The notes: a model not told the origin generated them from the letters alone. Shown: positions 55,700 through 64,000, counted from the first letter of the stretch. The stretch: DNA of 64,000 nt from Bacteroidia bacterium (GCA_030428705.1 JAUIDI010000010.1:1-64000); one strand, 5' to 3'. Translations and numbers: made by a program.

Positions 55700-56341
55700 A
55701 TGGTTTTAGACAAAAACACGGCCAAAAAAACAGCAGAGCTTTTGCTGCAAATTAATGCAATTAAATTGGATCCCGAAAATCCGTTTACATGGGCCTCAGG
55801 TTGGAAATCCCCTATTTATTGTGACAATCGGATCATCCTTTCCCATCCGATAATTCGAAATTATGTAAGGGAAGAAATGGCAAAACAGGTCGATATGCTT
55901 TATGGCAAACCAGATATTATCGCGGGTGTCGCGACAGGGGCCATAGGAATCGGCATGCTGGTAGCCGATTATTTGGGCCTGCCGTTCATTTATGTACGTC
56001 CAGAGGCAAAATCACATGGCAGACAAAATCAAATCGAAGGCCAATTGGAACCGAATCAGACCGTTGTCGTCATCGAGGACCTTATCAGTACCGGCAAGAG
56101 TAGTTTGAATGCCGTAAAAGCGCTTAATGATGCAGGAGCCAACATCAAGGGCATGCTGGCAATTTTTACCTATGGTTTTGATGTCGCTACGGACAATTTT
56201 GAAAAAAACGACGTAGAACTGCACACACTTTCCGACTATAGCCATCTCATCGATCAAGCTTCTCGAACCGGTTACATAAAGGAAAATCAGATGGTTACAT
56301 TAATGGATTGGCGCAAAAGTCCCTCACAATGGAAACAATAG
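55700..56341 (+). CDS. pyrE: Orotate phosphoribosyltransferase
   Basis: 213 residues. It joins orotate and PRPP to OMP in pyrimidine synthesis. FTWASGWKSPIYCDNR at the N-terminus (orotate binding), ARPP-like PEAKSHGRQNQIEG, and the PRPP loop VVVIEDLISTGKSSLNAV. Followed 4 bases later by the SRPBCC gene, so the two are cotranscribed. Confidence 0.96.
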   Translation: MVLDKNTAKKTAELLLQINAIKLDPENPFTWASGWKSPIYCDNRIILSHPIIRNYVREEMAKQVDMLYGKPDIIAGVATGAIGIGMLVADYLGLPFIYVRPEAKSHGRQNQIEGQLEPNQTVVVIEDLISTGKSSLNAVKALNDAGANIKGMLAIFTYGFDVATDNFEKNDVELHTLSDYSHLIDQASRTGYIKENQMVTLMDWRKSPSQWKQ

Positions 56342-56345
56342 GAAA

Positions 56346-56738
56346 ATGTTTATAGAAATACCCAAGAAAATAGTAAACAAAAGCAATCGCGAAGTCTTTG
56401 AGTTTTTGACCGATTTGAAGAACTTCGAGGTACTGATGCCGGATACAATCGATAAGTTCGAGGTCCTGAACGCCGATAGGTTTCTTTTCGCGTTAAAAGG
56501 TATGCCCGAAATCGTTCTAGAACGCAAGGACCAGAGCCAATACAACCGAATCGTTCTTGGTGCGGCCAGTGATAAACTACCCTTTACCCTTAGTGCGGAC
56601 ATCGATGAAATTACGGCCGACCAAAGTGAGGTCTCATTAAGTTTTAATGGGGAGTTCAATGCGATGATGGCCATGATGATAAAGACCCCGATAACAAATT
56701 TCATGGGGACACTATCGGAAAATCTTTCTAAAATCTAA
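56346..56738 (+). CDS. SRPBCC/START-like lipid- or ligand-binding protein
   Basis: 130 residues with the helix-grip fold pattern: NREVFEFLTDLKNFEVLMPDTIDKFEV at the start and a long amphipathic C-terminal helix with FNAMMAMMIKTPITNFMG. Such proteins bind hydrophobic ligands; no ligand can be given. It belongs to the pyrE transcript and converges with birA, sharing 4 bases at the stops. Confidence 0.82.
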   Translation: MFIEIPKKIVNKSNREVFEFLTDLKNFEVLMPDTIDKFEVLNADRFLFALKGMPEIVLERKDQSQYNRIVLGAASDKLPFTLSADIDEITADQSEVSLSFNGEFNAMMAMMIKTPITNFMGTLSENLSKI

Positions 56739-57466
56739 TAAAGAAGCTTGACTTCTTTAAGGCCAAACTCGGATAGGGTTCCGTCCTCAAGGGAGACTTT
56801 CAACAGCCCTTTGCTCGAAACGCCTCTGATTATTCCCATAAAGCGTTGACCGTGGTTATCTTCAAAAGCGGATGGCTTGTCTTTTCTAAAGAGAAGACCC
56901 TCATAATCGATCCAACGCTCATTGTTCCATTTTTTGTGTAAATGGGAAAGCTCCCTTTCAAGATGGAAAACAATTCTTAACAACAGCTTGTCCAGATCAA
57001 ACGTTTGCCCCAGCAACAATTTTAACGATGAAACGTTTTTAAGGTTGTCGAAGAGCAATTGGTTTACGTTTAAGCCAATTCCGATTATCGAAGCTTGAAT
57101 TTTGTCGCCCAATATGGTATTCTCGATCAAGATTCCGCATATTTTGCAATTTCCTGACAGAATGTCGTTAGGCCACTTGACGGTGAGATTGTTGAGATCC
57201 AACTCTTTTAAAGCGCCGACAATGGCTATTGAAACACAAATATTCAATCGAAACCGATCTTCGGCAGCTAAGTTTCCGAACTTTTTTAAAATACTGAATG
57301 TTAGGTTTTTACCTGCTTCAGATTGCCATACGGAACCCATTTGTCCGCGGCCTTTCAACTGTTTCTCGGCGACTACGACAGTATGGTCATCAAGAAGTTC
57401 AGACTTAGCCAAAGACTTTAAATAGGCATTTGTAGAGTCCGTGGCACTAAGTTTGATTATTTGCAT
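56735..57466 (-). CDS. birA: Biotin--[acetyl-CoA-carboxylase] ligase
   Basis: 243 residues, short type without the N-terminal HTH repressor. GRGQMGSVWQSEAGKNLTFSI is the biotin-AMP loop, with LTVKWPNDILSGNCKICGILIEN carrying the catalytic Lys, followed by an SH3-like C-terminal domain. It is divergent from rsfS. Confidence 0.94.
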   Translation of the reverse strand: MQIIKLSATDSTNAYLKSLAKSELLDDHTVVVAEKQLKGRGQMGSVWQSEAGKNLTFSILKKFGNLAAEDRFRLNICVSIAIVGALKELDLNNLTVKWPNDILSGNCKICGILIENTILGDKIQASIIGIGLNVNQLLFDNLKNVSSLKLLLGQTFDLDKLLLRIVFHLERELSHLHKKWNNERWIDYEGLLFRKDKPSAFEDNHGQRFMGIIRGVSSKGLLKVSLEDGTLSEFGLKEVKLLY

Positions 57467-57533
57467 CTATGTCCCTGTGATATAACGTAGGAATCTATTG
57501 TCAAAAACTACGGTTAAAAGAACAAAAAAATAA

Positions 57534-57541
57534 TAACTTTG
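57534..57541 (+). promoter_or_regulatory. -7 box of rsfS-ftsH
   Basis: TAACTTTG, an exact -7 box, 20 bases before the rsfS ATG (leader about 15 nt). Confidence 0.55.
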
Positions 57542-57560
57542 CATAAACTAAAATTTTTGA

Positions 57561-57947
57561 ATGCAAAAAGGAAAAGCTAGCACAGACGAGTTAATTGCAT
57601 TAATTTTACAAGGTATTGAAGAAGTTAAAGGTCAGCAGATAAACTTACTGGATCTTAGGGCAATTGAAAACACCGTTTGTGACTACTTTATAATTTGCAA
57701 TGGTACTTCAAACACGCATGTCAATGCAATAGTCGGATCCATCCAAAAAACTGTCAGCAAAGCTATAAAGGACAAACCTTGGCATATTGAGGGCCAGGAT
57801 AATGCGGAGTGGGTTTTAATGGACTATGTAAACGTTGTCGTTCATATATTCCAAAAACATATTCGTGATTATTATGATATTGAAGGCCTTTGGGGCGATG
57901 CAAAGGTGACCGAATTTGAAAGCAACGTAAATCAAGCCCTAAAATAA
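57561..57947 (+). CDS. rsfS: Ribosomal silencing factor RsfS
   Basis: 128 residues of the RsfS/Iojap (DUF143) family. It binds uL14 and blocks subunit joining. Signature segments: DLRAIENTVCDYFIICNGTSNTHVNAI, KPWHIEGQDNAEWVLMDYVNVVVHIF and YDIEGLWGDAKV. Followed 53 bases later by ftsH, with no terminator between. Confidence 0.95.
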   Translation: MQKGKASTDELIALILQGIEEVKGQQINLLDLRAIENTVCDYFIICNGTSNTHVNAIVGSIQKTVSKAIKDKPWHIEGQDNAEWVLMDYVNVVVHIFQKHIRDYYDIEGLWGDAKVTEFESNVNQALK

Positions 57948-58000
57948 TCCGGATATTTACCGATAACTGATAAGACCGGAAAAAGGGTAAAAAAAAGATA

Positions 58001-60016
58001 ATGGCAAAAGACAACAATACAAATAAGAAACCTAAATTCAGCTCGTGGTGGATTTATGGATTGATAATAGTACTACTCATAGGTTTTCAGTTTTTCGGCA
58101 GTTCGAACCTATCGAACACTAAGAAAACGACCACTTCCGAACTTCAGGAGTATCTTCGAAATGGTGATATCAGTAAAATATTGATCATTACCAATACCAA
58201 TCAGGCGAAAGTCTTTCTCTCCGATGAGGCACTTCAAAAAGATGTCCACAAAGATGTGAATGTAAAGCCCTGGCTGCCCTCGACAGGAGCGGTACCTCAA
58301 TATGTTCTCGATTATGGAGATTTACAGATTTTCCAAAACGAGATTACCGAAATCAAAAAGGAAAACAATCTTGACACCATTGTTGAATTCGATAAAGAAT
58401 CGAATCTCTTCATGGAAATGTTGTTGAGCATTCTACCTTTTATACTGATAATCGGTATCTGGATATACCTGATGCGCAGAATGTCAGGTGGCGGAGGTGG
58501 TGGAGCCGGTGGACAAATTTTCAATATCGGTAAGTCGAAGGCAAAACTCTTCGATGAAAAGACTGATACCAGAACATCATTTAAAGATGTTGCCGGATTG
58601 GAAGGTGCAAAAGAAGAAGTCGAGGAGATCGTGGAATTCTTAAAGCATCCTGACAAGTATACCTCGTTAGGAGGAAAAATTCCAAAAGGTGCATTATTGG
58701 TCGGCCCTCCGGGAACAGGTAAAACATTACTTGCGAAGGCTGTAGCAGGTGAGGCCAAAGTACCTTTCTTTTCCCTTTCCGGGTCTGACTTCGTTGAAAT
58801 GTTTGTGGGGGTAGGTGCTTCCAGGGTCCGTGATCTCTTTAAGCAGGCTAAGGACAAATCACCGGCAATTATTTTTATCGATGAAATAGATGCCATTGGC
58901 CGGGCAAGGGGCAAAAACAATTTTACGGGCTCTAACGACGAACGCGAAAACACTTTGAACCAATTGTTGACCGAAATGGATGGTTTCGGCACTAACACCA
59001 ATGTCATAGTACTAGCTGCCACGAACCGTGCCGATGTTTTGGACAAGGCACTTATGCGGGCAGGGCGTTTTGACAGACAGATTTATGTCGATTTGCCGGA
59101 TATTAGGGAACGAAAGGAAATTTTCGAGGTACATCTCAGACCTATTAAAACTTCTGAAAAATTGGACCTTGACTTTCTGGCAAGACAGACCCCGGGCTTT
59201 TCAGGGGCAGACATTGCAAATGTCTGCAACGAGGCCGCATTGATCGCTGCGCGAAAAGAGAAAAAAGCGGTCAGCAAACAAGATTTCTTGGATGCCGTCG
59301 ATCGCATTGTCGGTGGATTAGAGAAAAAGAACAAGATTATTACTCCGGGCGAAAAAAAGACTATTGCCTATCATGAGGCGGGCCATGCCACGGTAAGTTG
59401 GATGTTGGAACACGCAGCACCTTTGGTCAAGGTAACCATTGTGCCCAGGGGTCAATCTTTGGGAGCGGCATGGTACCTTCCCGAAGAGCGATTGATCGTT
59501 AGGCCCGAACAGATGAAAGATGAAATGTGTGCCACTTTAGGAGGTCGGGCAGCCGAAAAAGTAATCTTCGATAAAATATCTACGGGTGCATTGAGCGATT
59601 TGGAAAAGGTGACCAAACAGGCACGGGCCATGGTAACCGTTTATGGCCTTAACGATGAACTGGGTAACCTCACCTATTATGATTCTTCCGGCCAGACCGA
59701 TTACAGCTTTTCAAAACCCTATAGCGAAGAAACCGCACGTAAAATAGATATTGAGATTTCAAAACTTATAGAAGAACAATATGTTCGGGCCATAAAGGTT
59801 TTGAAGGAGAATAAGGATAAGCTGACCATTTTGGCAGAACGCCTGCTCGAAAAAGAAGTCATCTTCAAAGAAGATCTTGAAAAGATTTTCGGAAAACGCC
59901 CTTTTGAAAAAGAGTTTGACGAGAAGGGTCAAGAAATACCGAAAGAGACCGTTGAAGAAGCTTTGGTTACAGAAAAAACCAGTGCTGAGCCGGATAAAGA
60001 GGAAGAAAATAAATAG
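58001..60016 (+). CDS. ftsH: ATP-dependent zinc metalloprotease FtsH
   Basis: 671 residues. Two membrane helices ([17 protein letters not shown] near 18-35; [20 protein letters not shown] near 140-160), AAA module with Walker A GPPGTGKT at 235-242, [12 protein letters not shown], and the arginine finger region; Zn protease motif HEAGH at 458-462. The end is acidic. It degrades misfolded and regulatory membrane proteins. Cotranscribed with rsfS. Confidence 0.98.
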   Translation: MAKDNNTNKKPKFSSWWIYGLIIVLLIGFQFFGSSNLSNTKKTTTSELQEYLRNGDISKILIITNTNQAKVFLSDEALQKDVHKDVNVKPWLPSTGAVPQYVLDYGDLQIFQNEITEIKKENNLDTIVEFDKESNLFMEMLLSILPFILIIGIWIYLMRRMSGGGGGGAGGQIFNIGKSKAKLFDEKTDTRTSFKDVAGLEGAKEEVEEIVEFLKHPDKYTSLGGKIPKGALLVGPPGTGKTLLAKAVAGEAKVPFFSLSGSDFVEMFVGVGASRVRDLFKQAKDKSPAIIFIDEIDAIGRARGKNNFTGSNDERENTLNQLLTEMDGFGTNTNVIVLAATNRADVLDKALMRAGRFDRQIYVDLPDIRERKEIFEVHLRPIKTSEKLDLDFLARQTPGFSGADIANVCNEAALIAARKEKKAVSKQDFLDAVDRIVGGLEKKNKIITPGEKKTIAYHEAGHATVSWMLEHAAPLVKVTIVPRGQSLGAAWYLPEERLIVRPEQMKDEMCATLGGRAAEKVIFDKISTGALSDLEKVTKQARAMVTVYGLNDELGNLTYYDSSGQTDYSFSKPYSEETARKIDIEISKLIEEQYVRAIKVLKENKDKLTILAERLLEKEVIFKEDLEKIFGKRPFEKEFDEKGQEIPKETVEEALVTEKTSAEPDKEEENK

Positions 60017-60075
60017 CTATATTTAACGTTGTGCTTTATTAGCGGGGCACATATTGAAGAAGTATTATACAGTCA

Positions 60076-60681
60076 ATGGGGCTATTTGACAAACTTTTTG
60101 GTGGTGGAAAAAAAGTTTCGAAAGAAACTAAGGAAACCCGAGGTATGCATATGCCCGATCTCAATATTCCGGTCGATGAGAAGTTTACCATCCATTTCAA
60201 AAAAAATGGAGGAAAATTTCTATACTGCGATTCTTTTTCCGAAGTTTCAACAGCCATGAAGAACATTGTCGAAGAAAATGGATGGCAAGATTATCCGTTT
60301 TTTGCCATGAACCCCCGTCTAGAAGAAAAGTTCGTAAAGGATGTCACATTCACCGATAAGACAGAAGAAAGTGACGTCTTTTTTACGACCTGCGAGCATC
60401 TCATTGCCCAAAACGGTTCGATTCTAGTCTGTTCCAACCAATTAATGGAAAAGAAACTTAACGAGCTTCCCGATAATGTTATTGTTTACGCTACGACAAG
60501 TCAATTGGTCGAATCGATCGGGGAAGGGCTTAAAATCATAAAGAAAAAATACGGACACAACATACCTGCCAATATTACTACACTCAAACATTTTCTTCCC
60601 ACAACTGAAAATTCAGACGATTTCTTAACCTACGGAAGTAGTTCAAAGAACCTTTATCTTTTACTTCAGGAGGATTTGTAG
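60076..60681 (+). CDS. LUD domain protein (LutC/YkgG type)
   Basis: 201 residues. It matches LUD (LutC/YkgG) in its C-terminal part: DVFFTTCEHLIAQNGSILVCSNQ and VYATTSQLVESIGEGLKIIKKKYG. LutC takes part in lactate oxidation with LutAB, but no lutA/lutB genes are seen here. The gene is the first of a lipid-synthesis operon, so a different role is possible. cdsA begins 2 bases after it, with its SD inside the LUD coding region. Confidence 0.83.
   Translation: MGLFDKLFGGGKKVSKETKETRGMHMPDLNIPVDEKFTIHFKKNGGKFLYCDSFSEVSTAMKNIVEENGWQDYPFFAMNPRLEEKFVKDVTFTDKTEESDVFFTTCEHLIAQNGSILVCSNQLMEKKLNELPDNVIVYATTSQLVESIGEGLKIIKKKYGHNIPANITTLKHFLPTTENSDDFLTYGSSSKNLYLLLQEDL
60668..60673 (+). promoter_or_regulatory. 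Strong Shine-Dalgarno of cdsA
   Basis: AGGAGG 9 bases before the cdsA ATG, inside the end of the LUD gene. One of only three such SDs noted in the window. Confidence 0.6.
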
Positions 60682-60682
60682 C

Positions 60683-61486
60683 ATGAGGGAAATCCTAAGA
60701 CGATCGCTCACAGGTGCCGTATATATTGTTTTATTGCTCTCAGCGGTATTCTTGAATTCTGATGCGTTCGATTTTTTGTTCATGACCTTTGGCCTTGCAT
60801 GTCTTTATGAATATAAAAGATTGGTGGCCTTAAGAGGGTACCACATCTTCATAGCCTATCTTGCCTTATGGTGGATATTCATTTATTTGACCAACGACAA
60901 AGGGCTGATAAACTTGCTGATGTTCATCACGATTACTATTGACATCGCCCTTTTGTTCTACCTGTTCAAAAAAAAGGAAAGGCAATTCAATACAATGCAA
61001 AAGTTCATAATCGGACTTTTTTATATCGGGGGCGGATGTATTTTTCTGACAATGATTCCTTATAAGGATGACGATTTCGCCAAACTTCTCATTATGGGAA
61101 TCTTTATCTTAATCTGGGTAAACGATTCTTTTGCCTATATCGTCGGAAAGAGCGTGGGGCGTACAAAACTCTATCCTTCGATTTCTCCAAAAAAAACGGT
61201 TGAAGGAACAATCGGAGGGTTTATATTTGCAATGGGTGCCGCTTATCTGATGGGTATATACGAGCCTTTGATAAGTCCCGGCCAATGGATGATATTAGCT
61301 GCTGTGATCGTCGTATCAGGAAGTTTGGGCGACTTGTTGGAATCGAAGCTCAAACGATCTGCAGGCGTAAAGGACAGTGGCGCGATTTTACCGGGCCATG
61401 GCGGAATGTTGGATCGGTTGGATAGCTTGGTATTTGCAGCACCATTTGCATACTTAACATTAACGATTTTTGCATATGTTTCATAG
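60683..61486 (+). CDS. cdsA: Phosphatidate cytidylyltransferase
   Basis: 267 residues, multi-pass membrane protein with about 7-8 helices. Family signature: GDLLESKLKRSAGVKDSGAILPGHGGMLDRLDS near the C-terminus (Asp and Lys in the catalytic motif). It makes CDP-diacylglycerol from phosphatidic acid and CTP. psd overlaps its stop by 11 bases. Confidence 0.95.
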   Translation: MREILRRSLTGAVYIVLLLSAVFLNSDAFDFLFMTFGLACLYEYKRLVALRGYHIFIAYLALWWIFIYLTNDKGLINLLMFITITIDIALLFYLFKKKERQFNTMQKFIIGLFYIGGGCIFLTMIPYKDDDFAKLLIMGIFILIWVNDSFAYIVGKSVGRTKLYPSISPKKTVEGTIGGFIFAMGAAYLMGIYEPLISPGQWMILAAVIVVSGSLGDLLESKLKRSAGVKDSGAILPGHGGMLDRLDSLVFAAPFAYLTLTIFAYVS

Positions 61487-62150
61487 GGAGGGTCAAACAA
61501 TAATTTTGACGACTTTTTTTCTTGTAATTGCCACGGTCTTGATTTCACAGTTCTATGTGGATATCCCTTGGTTGAGATTGGCAATCCAAATTTTGGCTGT
61601 TCTCATATTGGTGCTGATCCTTCAGTTCTTTCGTAATCCGAAAAGGGTTCCTGTCAAAAGTTTTGATGAAGTACTAGCCCCGGTAGACGGTAAGGTAGTC
61701 GTTATCGAAGAGGTCGAGGACCCCGAATATTTTAAGGATAAAAGAATGCAAGTCTCCATTTTCATGTCGCCAGTGAACGTGCATGTAACAAGATATCCGG
61801 TTAGCGGAAGTATTAAATATTCCAAATATCATCCCGGTAAATATTTGGTGGCATGGCATCCTAAATCAAGTTTGGAAAACGAACGGACGACGGTGGTGGT
61901 CAATACGCCCAAGTTCGGCGATATACTGTACAGACAGATTGCAGGTGCAATGGCGAGACGTATCATAAACTATGCGGAAGAAGGGCAAAGCGTACAGCAG
62001 GGAGATGACGCGGGCTTTATAAAATTCGGCTCCAGGGTGGATCTTTTATTGCCATTGAATGCTGCCATTGCCGTTAAATTGAACCAGAAGGTGGTTGGTG
62101 CCAAAACCTGCATCGCAACGGTTATCGACAAAATGGGTGATGAAGAATGA
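61476..62150 (+). CDS. psd: Phosphatidylserine decarboxylase family protein
   Basis: 224 residues from ATG 61476 (a TTG at 61470 is weaker), short class II type. One or two N-terminal membrane helices; FRNPKRVPVKSFDEVLAPVDGKVVV and VFMSPVNVHVTR-like (IFMSPVNVHVTRYPVSG) segments; self-cleavage site Gly-Ser at 185-186 within IKFGSRVDLLLP. It makes PE from PS by a pyruvoyl group. Acts right after CdsA/PssA; pssA is elsewhere. Confidence 0.93.
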   Translation: MFHREGQTIILTTFFLVIATVLISQFYVDIPWLRLAIQILAVLILVLILQFFRNPKRVPVKSFDEVLAPVDGKVVVIEEVEDPEYFKDKRMQVSIFMSPVNVHVTRYPVSGSIKYSKYHPGKYLVAWHPKSSLENERTTVVVNTPKFGDILYRQIAGAMARRIINYAEEGQSVQQGDDAGFIKFGSRVDLLLPLNAAIAVKLNQKVVGAKTCIATVIDKMGDEE

Positions 62151-62400
62151 TAAACTACAATCCGATTTTGCCAAAGCGGTCGAATTTGTCAATAATTATA
62201 CCGAACCGCTTCCGGCGGATTTACTGCTCAAGCTATATGCCTATTATAAGATAGCGAACAAAAACTTCAGCAACCCGGGGAGTGAAACACCGCTTATCAA
62301 CGCTTTTAAGGCCAATGCCCTTATACAGGCCAAGAATATCTCGAGAGAACAAGCCATGAAATCATACATTTCATTGGTCAAAAGGGAAATTCCTCAATGA
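62140..62400 (+). CDS. Acyl-CoA-binding protein
   Basis: 86 residues from ATG 62140, overlapping psd by 11 bases; upstream in-frame codons are shadow. ACBP fold: DFAKAVEFVNNY, LPADLLLKLYAYYKIANKNFSNPG and FKANALIQAKNISREQAMKSYISLV. It binds long-chain acyl-CoA in the cytoplasm. Last gene of the lipid operon. Confidence 0.9.
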   Translation: MKNDKLQSDFAKAVEFVNNYTEPLPADLLLKLYAYYKIANKNFSNPGSETPLINAFKANALIQAKNISREQAMKSYISLVKREIPQ

Positions 62401-62433
62401 TACTATTATCACAAAAATCAAACGTAACAAGTT

Positions 62434-63000
62434 CTAGTTTTTGTTTTTGATCATTTCGGCCAGTAATTTTTTAGCCCTCAACAATTTTACCTTCACATTG
62501 TTCATCGGCTCGTTGAGTTCTTGTGCAATGGCCGCATAGCTCATTTCGTTGAAATACCTCAAATTGATAACTTCTTGGTAATGGGGCTTTAATTTTTTTA
62601 TGTGCTGCAATAGCGCCGCCAAGTTCTGTTCGATAATCAATTGGTCTTCAGCGGATGGCGCGTCATCAAGTACCGATTTGATGGCCTCATCGTTACTATC
62701 GGAACCCAATACGTTTCGCTTTCTTTTTCGAATCAGGTCGACGTGTATGTTTTTTGAAATAGCGATCAACCAAGTTTTGAACTCGTACCCTTCATCATAG
62801 GTGTCGATTTTATCAAAAGCTTTGGAAAAGGTCTGAATAGTGATGTCTTCGGCGTCATTTTCATTTTCGGTGCGCTTTAACTGAAAACCGTAAACATCGT
62901 TCCAAAAGGTATCCAAAAGCGCACTGAACGCAATTTGGTTTCCCTGTTTGGCTCTCAGTATGGTTTCTTTGATCTTTATACCCGACGTATTCAATTGCAA
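62434..63000 (-). CDS. RNA polymerase ECF-type sigma factor
   Basis: 188 residues. Region 2 (FWNDVYGFQLKRTENENDAEDITIQTFSKAFDKIDTYDEGYEFKTWLIAISKNIHVDLIRKRKR, residues 29-92) and region 4 (YQEVINLRYFNEMSYAAIAQELNEPMNNVKVKLLRAKKLL, residues 140-179) are clear. No ATG is available before region 2; TTG at 62998-63000 or 62992-62994 must be the start. No anti-sigma gene follows it; the anti-sigma-like gene is two genes upstream. Confidence 0.9.
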   Translation of the reverse strand: MQLNTSGIKIKETILRAKQGNQIAFSALLDTFWNDVYGFQLKRTENENDAEDITIQTFSKAFDKIDTYDEGYEFKTWLIAISKNIHVDLIRKRKRNVLGSDSNDEAIKSVLDDAPSAEDQLIIEQNLAALLQHIKKLKPHYQEVINLRYFNEMSYAAIAQELNEPMNNVKVKLLRAKKLLAEMIKNKN

Positions 63001-63037
63001 TTATTGTAGCGTAAAGCAATTTAGGGGTGAAGCGGAA

Positions 63038-63247
63038 TCAATGCAATTCCGTTAATGATTCCCTTCGGCAATCCTGTTCGTCCGGCAATTTACCGCACAT
63101 GCCACAGGCTTCTCCTTCCTTATTCAAAAATGGACTTTGGCTCGCACATGTACCTGCGAATTTTCCATCTTTTTTTGACCATATTTTTATGGCGATTCCT
63201 GCAAATGCAACAGCCAAAAGTCCGATGGTCAGTAAAATCAATTTCAT
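63038..63247 (-). CDS. Small Cys-rich membrane-anchored protein
   Basis: 69 residues. One N-terminal membrane helix (LILLTIGLLAVAFAGIAIKIW, near 3-23). Its C-terminal part has Cys at CASQSPFLNKEGEACGMCGKLPDEQDC, four Cys that could bind a metal or form a disulfide. A conserved small protein of Flavobacteriia of unknown function. -7 box TAACTTTG (63264-63271, minus) is 16 bases before its ATG. Confidence 0.75.
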   Translation of the reverse strand: MKLILLTIGLLAVAFAGIAIKIWSKKDGKFAGTCASQSPFLNKEGEACGMCGKLPDEQDCRRESLTELH

Positions 63248-63280
63248 TCTCGGTAATTTTATGCAAAGTTACAAAAATAA

Positions 63281-63304
63281 AGCCCCGACATTAATGCCGG
63301 GGCC
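63281..63304 (-). terminator. Terminator after the anti-sigma gene
   Basis: The stem GCCCCG + CAT pairs with ATG + CGGGGC around a short loop with one mismatch. On the minus strand it is followed by TTTATTTTTG. It separates the anti-sigma gene from the small protein gene. Confidence 0.8.
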
Positions 63305-63327
63305 TTGTTTTAAATGTTATAAGAAAG

Positions 63328-64000
63328 TCAATATTTGATATTGGCCACTATATTCTCGACCGTCGGAGTTTCGTTTCCGCCCTGGGGCTCGATCGTAATA
63401 TACCCCACCGCATTTTCGGCATAAGGCAACGCCATTAATTTTTCTTGGCCGGCGGCTTCCTTGATTACCCCGAGGTTGACCATCTCGCCGTTCACTTCTG
63501 CCCACATCTGAAAAACCTGGCTTTCAGGCAAATTGGGCAGTTTACTAACGTTGATATAGGAAAGCTTTTTTACCGGATTGATATAGGCCACCGCCTTCAA
63601 ATCTTTGGCCTTTTGGTTGCCTTTTACATTAAGCTTTCTAGTTTGGGGATTATTCAAAACGATAAATTGGTTTCGAACATCTTCCAATTGCTGCTTCATA
63701 TTCTCTTTAAGATCCTTGATCTCATTGGTAACGATGGTATTCTGTTCTTGCAGATTTTGATTTTGGTCCCAAAAGAAATACGACGCACCGGCGAACATCA
63801 ATGCCGCAAAACTAGCTGCAATAGCATATTTAAAGAACTTCTTTCTACCAGAGTTCTCGGCTTTGATTCTTGCAATAATCTTTTCCTTAAGACCTTCCGG
63901 GGTTTTCAAAGCATGCATTTTGGCAAACTCCTCTAAATTCTCTTGAAGTTCGTCAAAGGTTTCCCTTACTTCAGGATACATAGCAATGTATCGCTCACAT
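63328..64000 (-). CDS. Anti-sigma factor (RskA-like), partial
   Basis: Open at the right edge: reading upstream from 63981 gives CERYIAMYPEVRETFDEL with no stop, so the true start is beyond 64000 and the visible part is 224 residues. N-terminal sigma-binding part, then one membrane helix (YAIAASFAALMFAGASYFFW, near 57-76 of the visible part), a coiled-coil (NLQEQNTIVTNEIKDLKENMKQQLEDV), and a C-terminal RskA domain (LPNLPESQVFQMWAEVNGEMVNLGV). Its sigma partner probably lies further upstream. Confidence 0.85.
   Translation of the reverse strand, partial: CERYIAMYPEVRETFDELQENLEEFAKMHALKTPEGLKEKIIARIKAENSGRKKFFKYAIAASFAALMFAGASYFFWDQNQNLQEQNTIVTNEIKDLKENMKQQLEDVRNQFIVLNNPQTRKLNVKGNQKAKDLKAVAYINPVKKLSYINVSKLPNLPESQVFQMWAEVNGEMVNLGVIKEAAGQEKLMALPYAENAVGYITIEPQGGNETPTVENIVANIKY

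Noticed and set aside
60029..60259. 76-codon frame overlapping the LUD start
   Set aside because: A shadow of the LUD gene in another frame with no family features.

Overview
The window looks like the chromosome of a marine Flavobacteriaceae member (Bacteroidota), possibly close to Maribacter or Zobellia. The genus is inference. The family call rests on four things: promoters of the TTTG-N18..20-TAnnTTTG type; an almost complete lack of Shine-Dalgarno (SD) sequences except on rpsU, rpoC and cdsA; lineage-typical proteins (DUF3467 beside rpoC, bTHX, DUF2851, short HPF, stand-alone TonB plug); and a repeat-rich secreted protein at the left edge. I see no rRNA operon, insertion sequence, prophage, CRISPR array or toxin-antitoxin pair. 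Nearly everything is core genome, and the most interesting signals are regulatory.

Left part (1-10 kb): the 5' part of a large secreted protein with Ca-binding-type repeats, prfC, an unknown secreted or membrane protein, and a tripartite RND efflux operon (lipoprotein adaptor, inner-membrane pump, TolC-like lipoprotein) closed by a terminator.

9.8-23.5 kb (minus strand): a translation/transcription superoperon read leftwards as tRNA-Thr(UGU)-Tyr-Gly(UCC)-Thr(GGU)-tuf-tRNA-Trp-secE-nusG-rplK-rplA-rplJ-rplL-rpoB-rpoC-DUF3467. The order of the first part matches the thrU-tyrU-glyT-thrT-tufB cluster of Escherichia coli. Its likely promoter lies just before the hpf terminator. Upstream come hpf, xerC and rpsU; rpsU carries an 11-nt SD fully complementary to the 16S rRNA tail.

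25-33 kb: acyl-CoA dehydrogenase, a helix-hairpin-helix protein, a Na/alanine symporter, a K+ channel with RCK domain, PspC, DUF2851 and a rhodanese (all minus), then a MarR-YceI pair (plus) whose promoter sits inside a palindrome.

33.3-40.2 kb: a complete trpEGDCFBA operon preceded by what reads as a classical ribosome-mediated attenuator: a strong promoter, an 18-codon leader peptide with Trp-Trp-Trp, a possible antiterminator pairing and a strong terminator. A palindromic intergenic element sits between trpG and trpD and has lengthened TrpG by 22 residues. A small membrane protein is translationally coupled to trpA.

40-50 kb: M20 peptidase, secreted TonB-plug-only protein, PEP carboxylase, UDG-like protein, bTHX, YaaA, RluD-type pseudouridine synthase, PASTA protein, Ddl and CoaD.

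51-64 kb: PAS histidine kinase plus overlapping response regulator, an M14 peptidase lipoprotein whose 5' end shows a possible one-base indel in an A6 tract, divergent Nudix/pyrE with start codons 7 bp apart, SRPBCC, birA, rsfS-ftsH, an LUD-cdsA-psd-ACBP lipid operon, an ECF sigma factor, a small Cys-rich protein and an anti-sigma-like protein open at the right edge. Several genes (ComEA-like, UDG-like, kinase, ECF sigma) have no ATG or GTG and seem to start with TTG.
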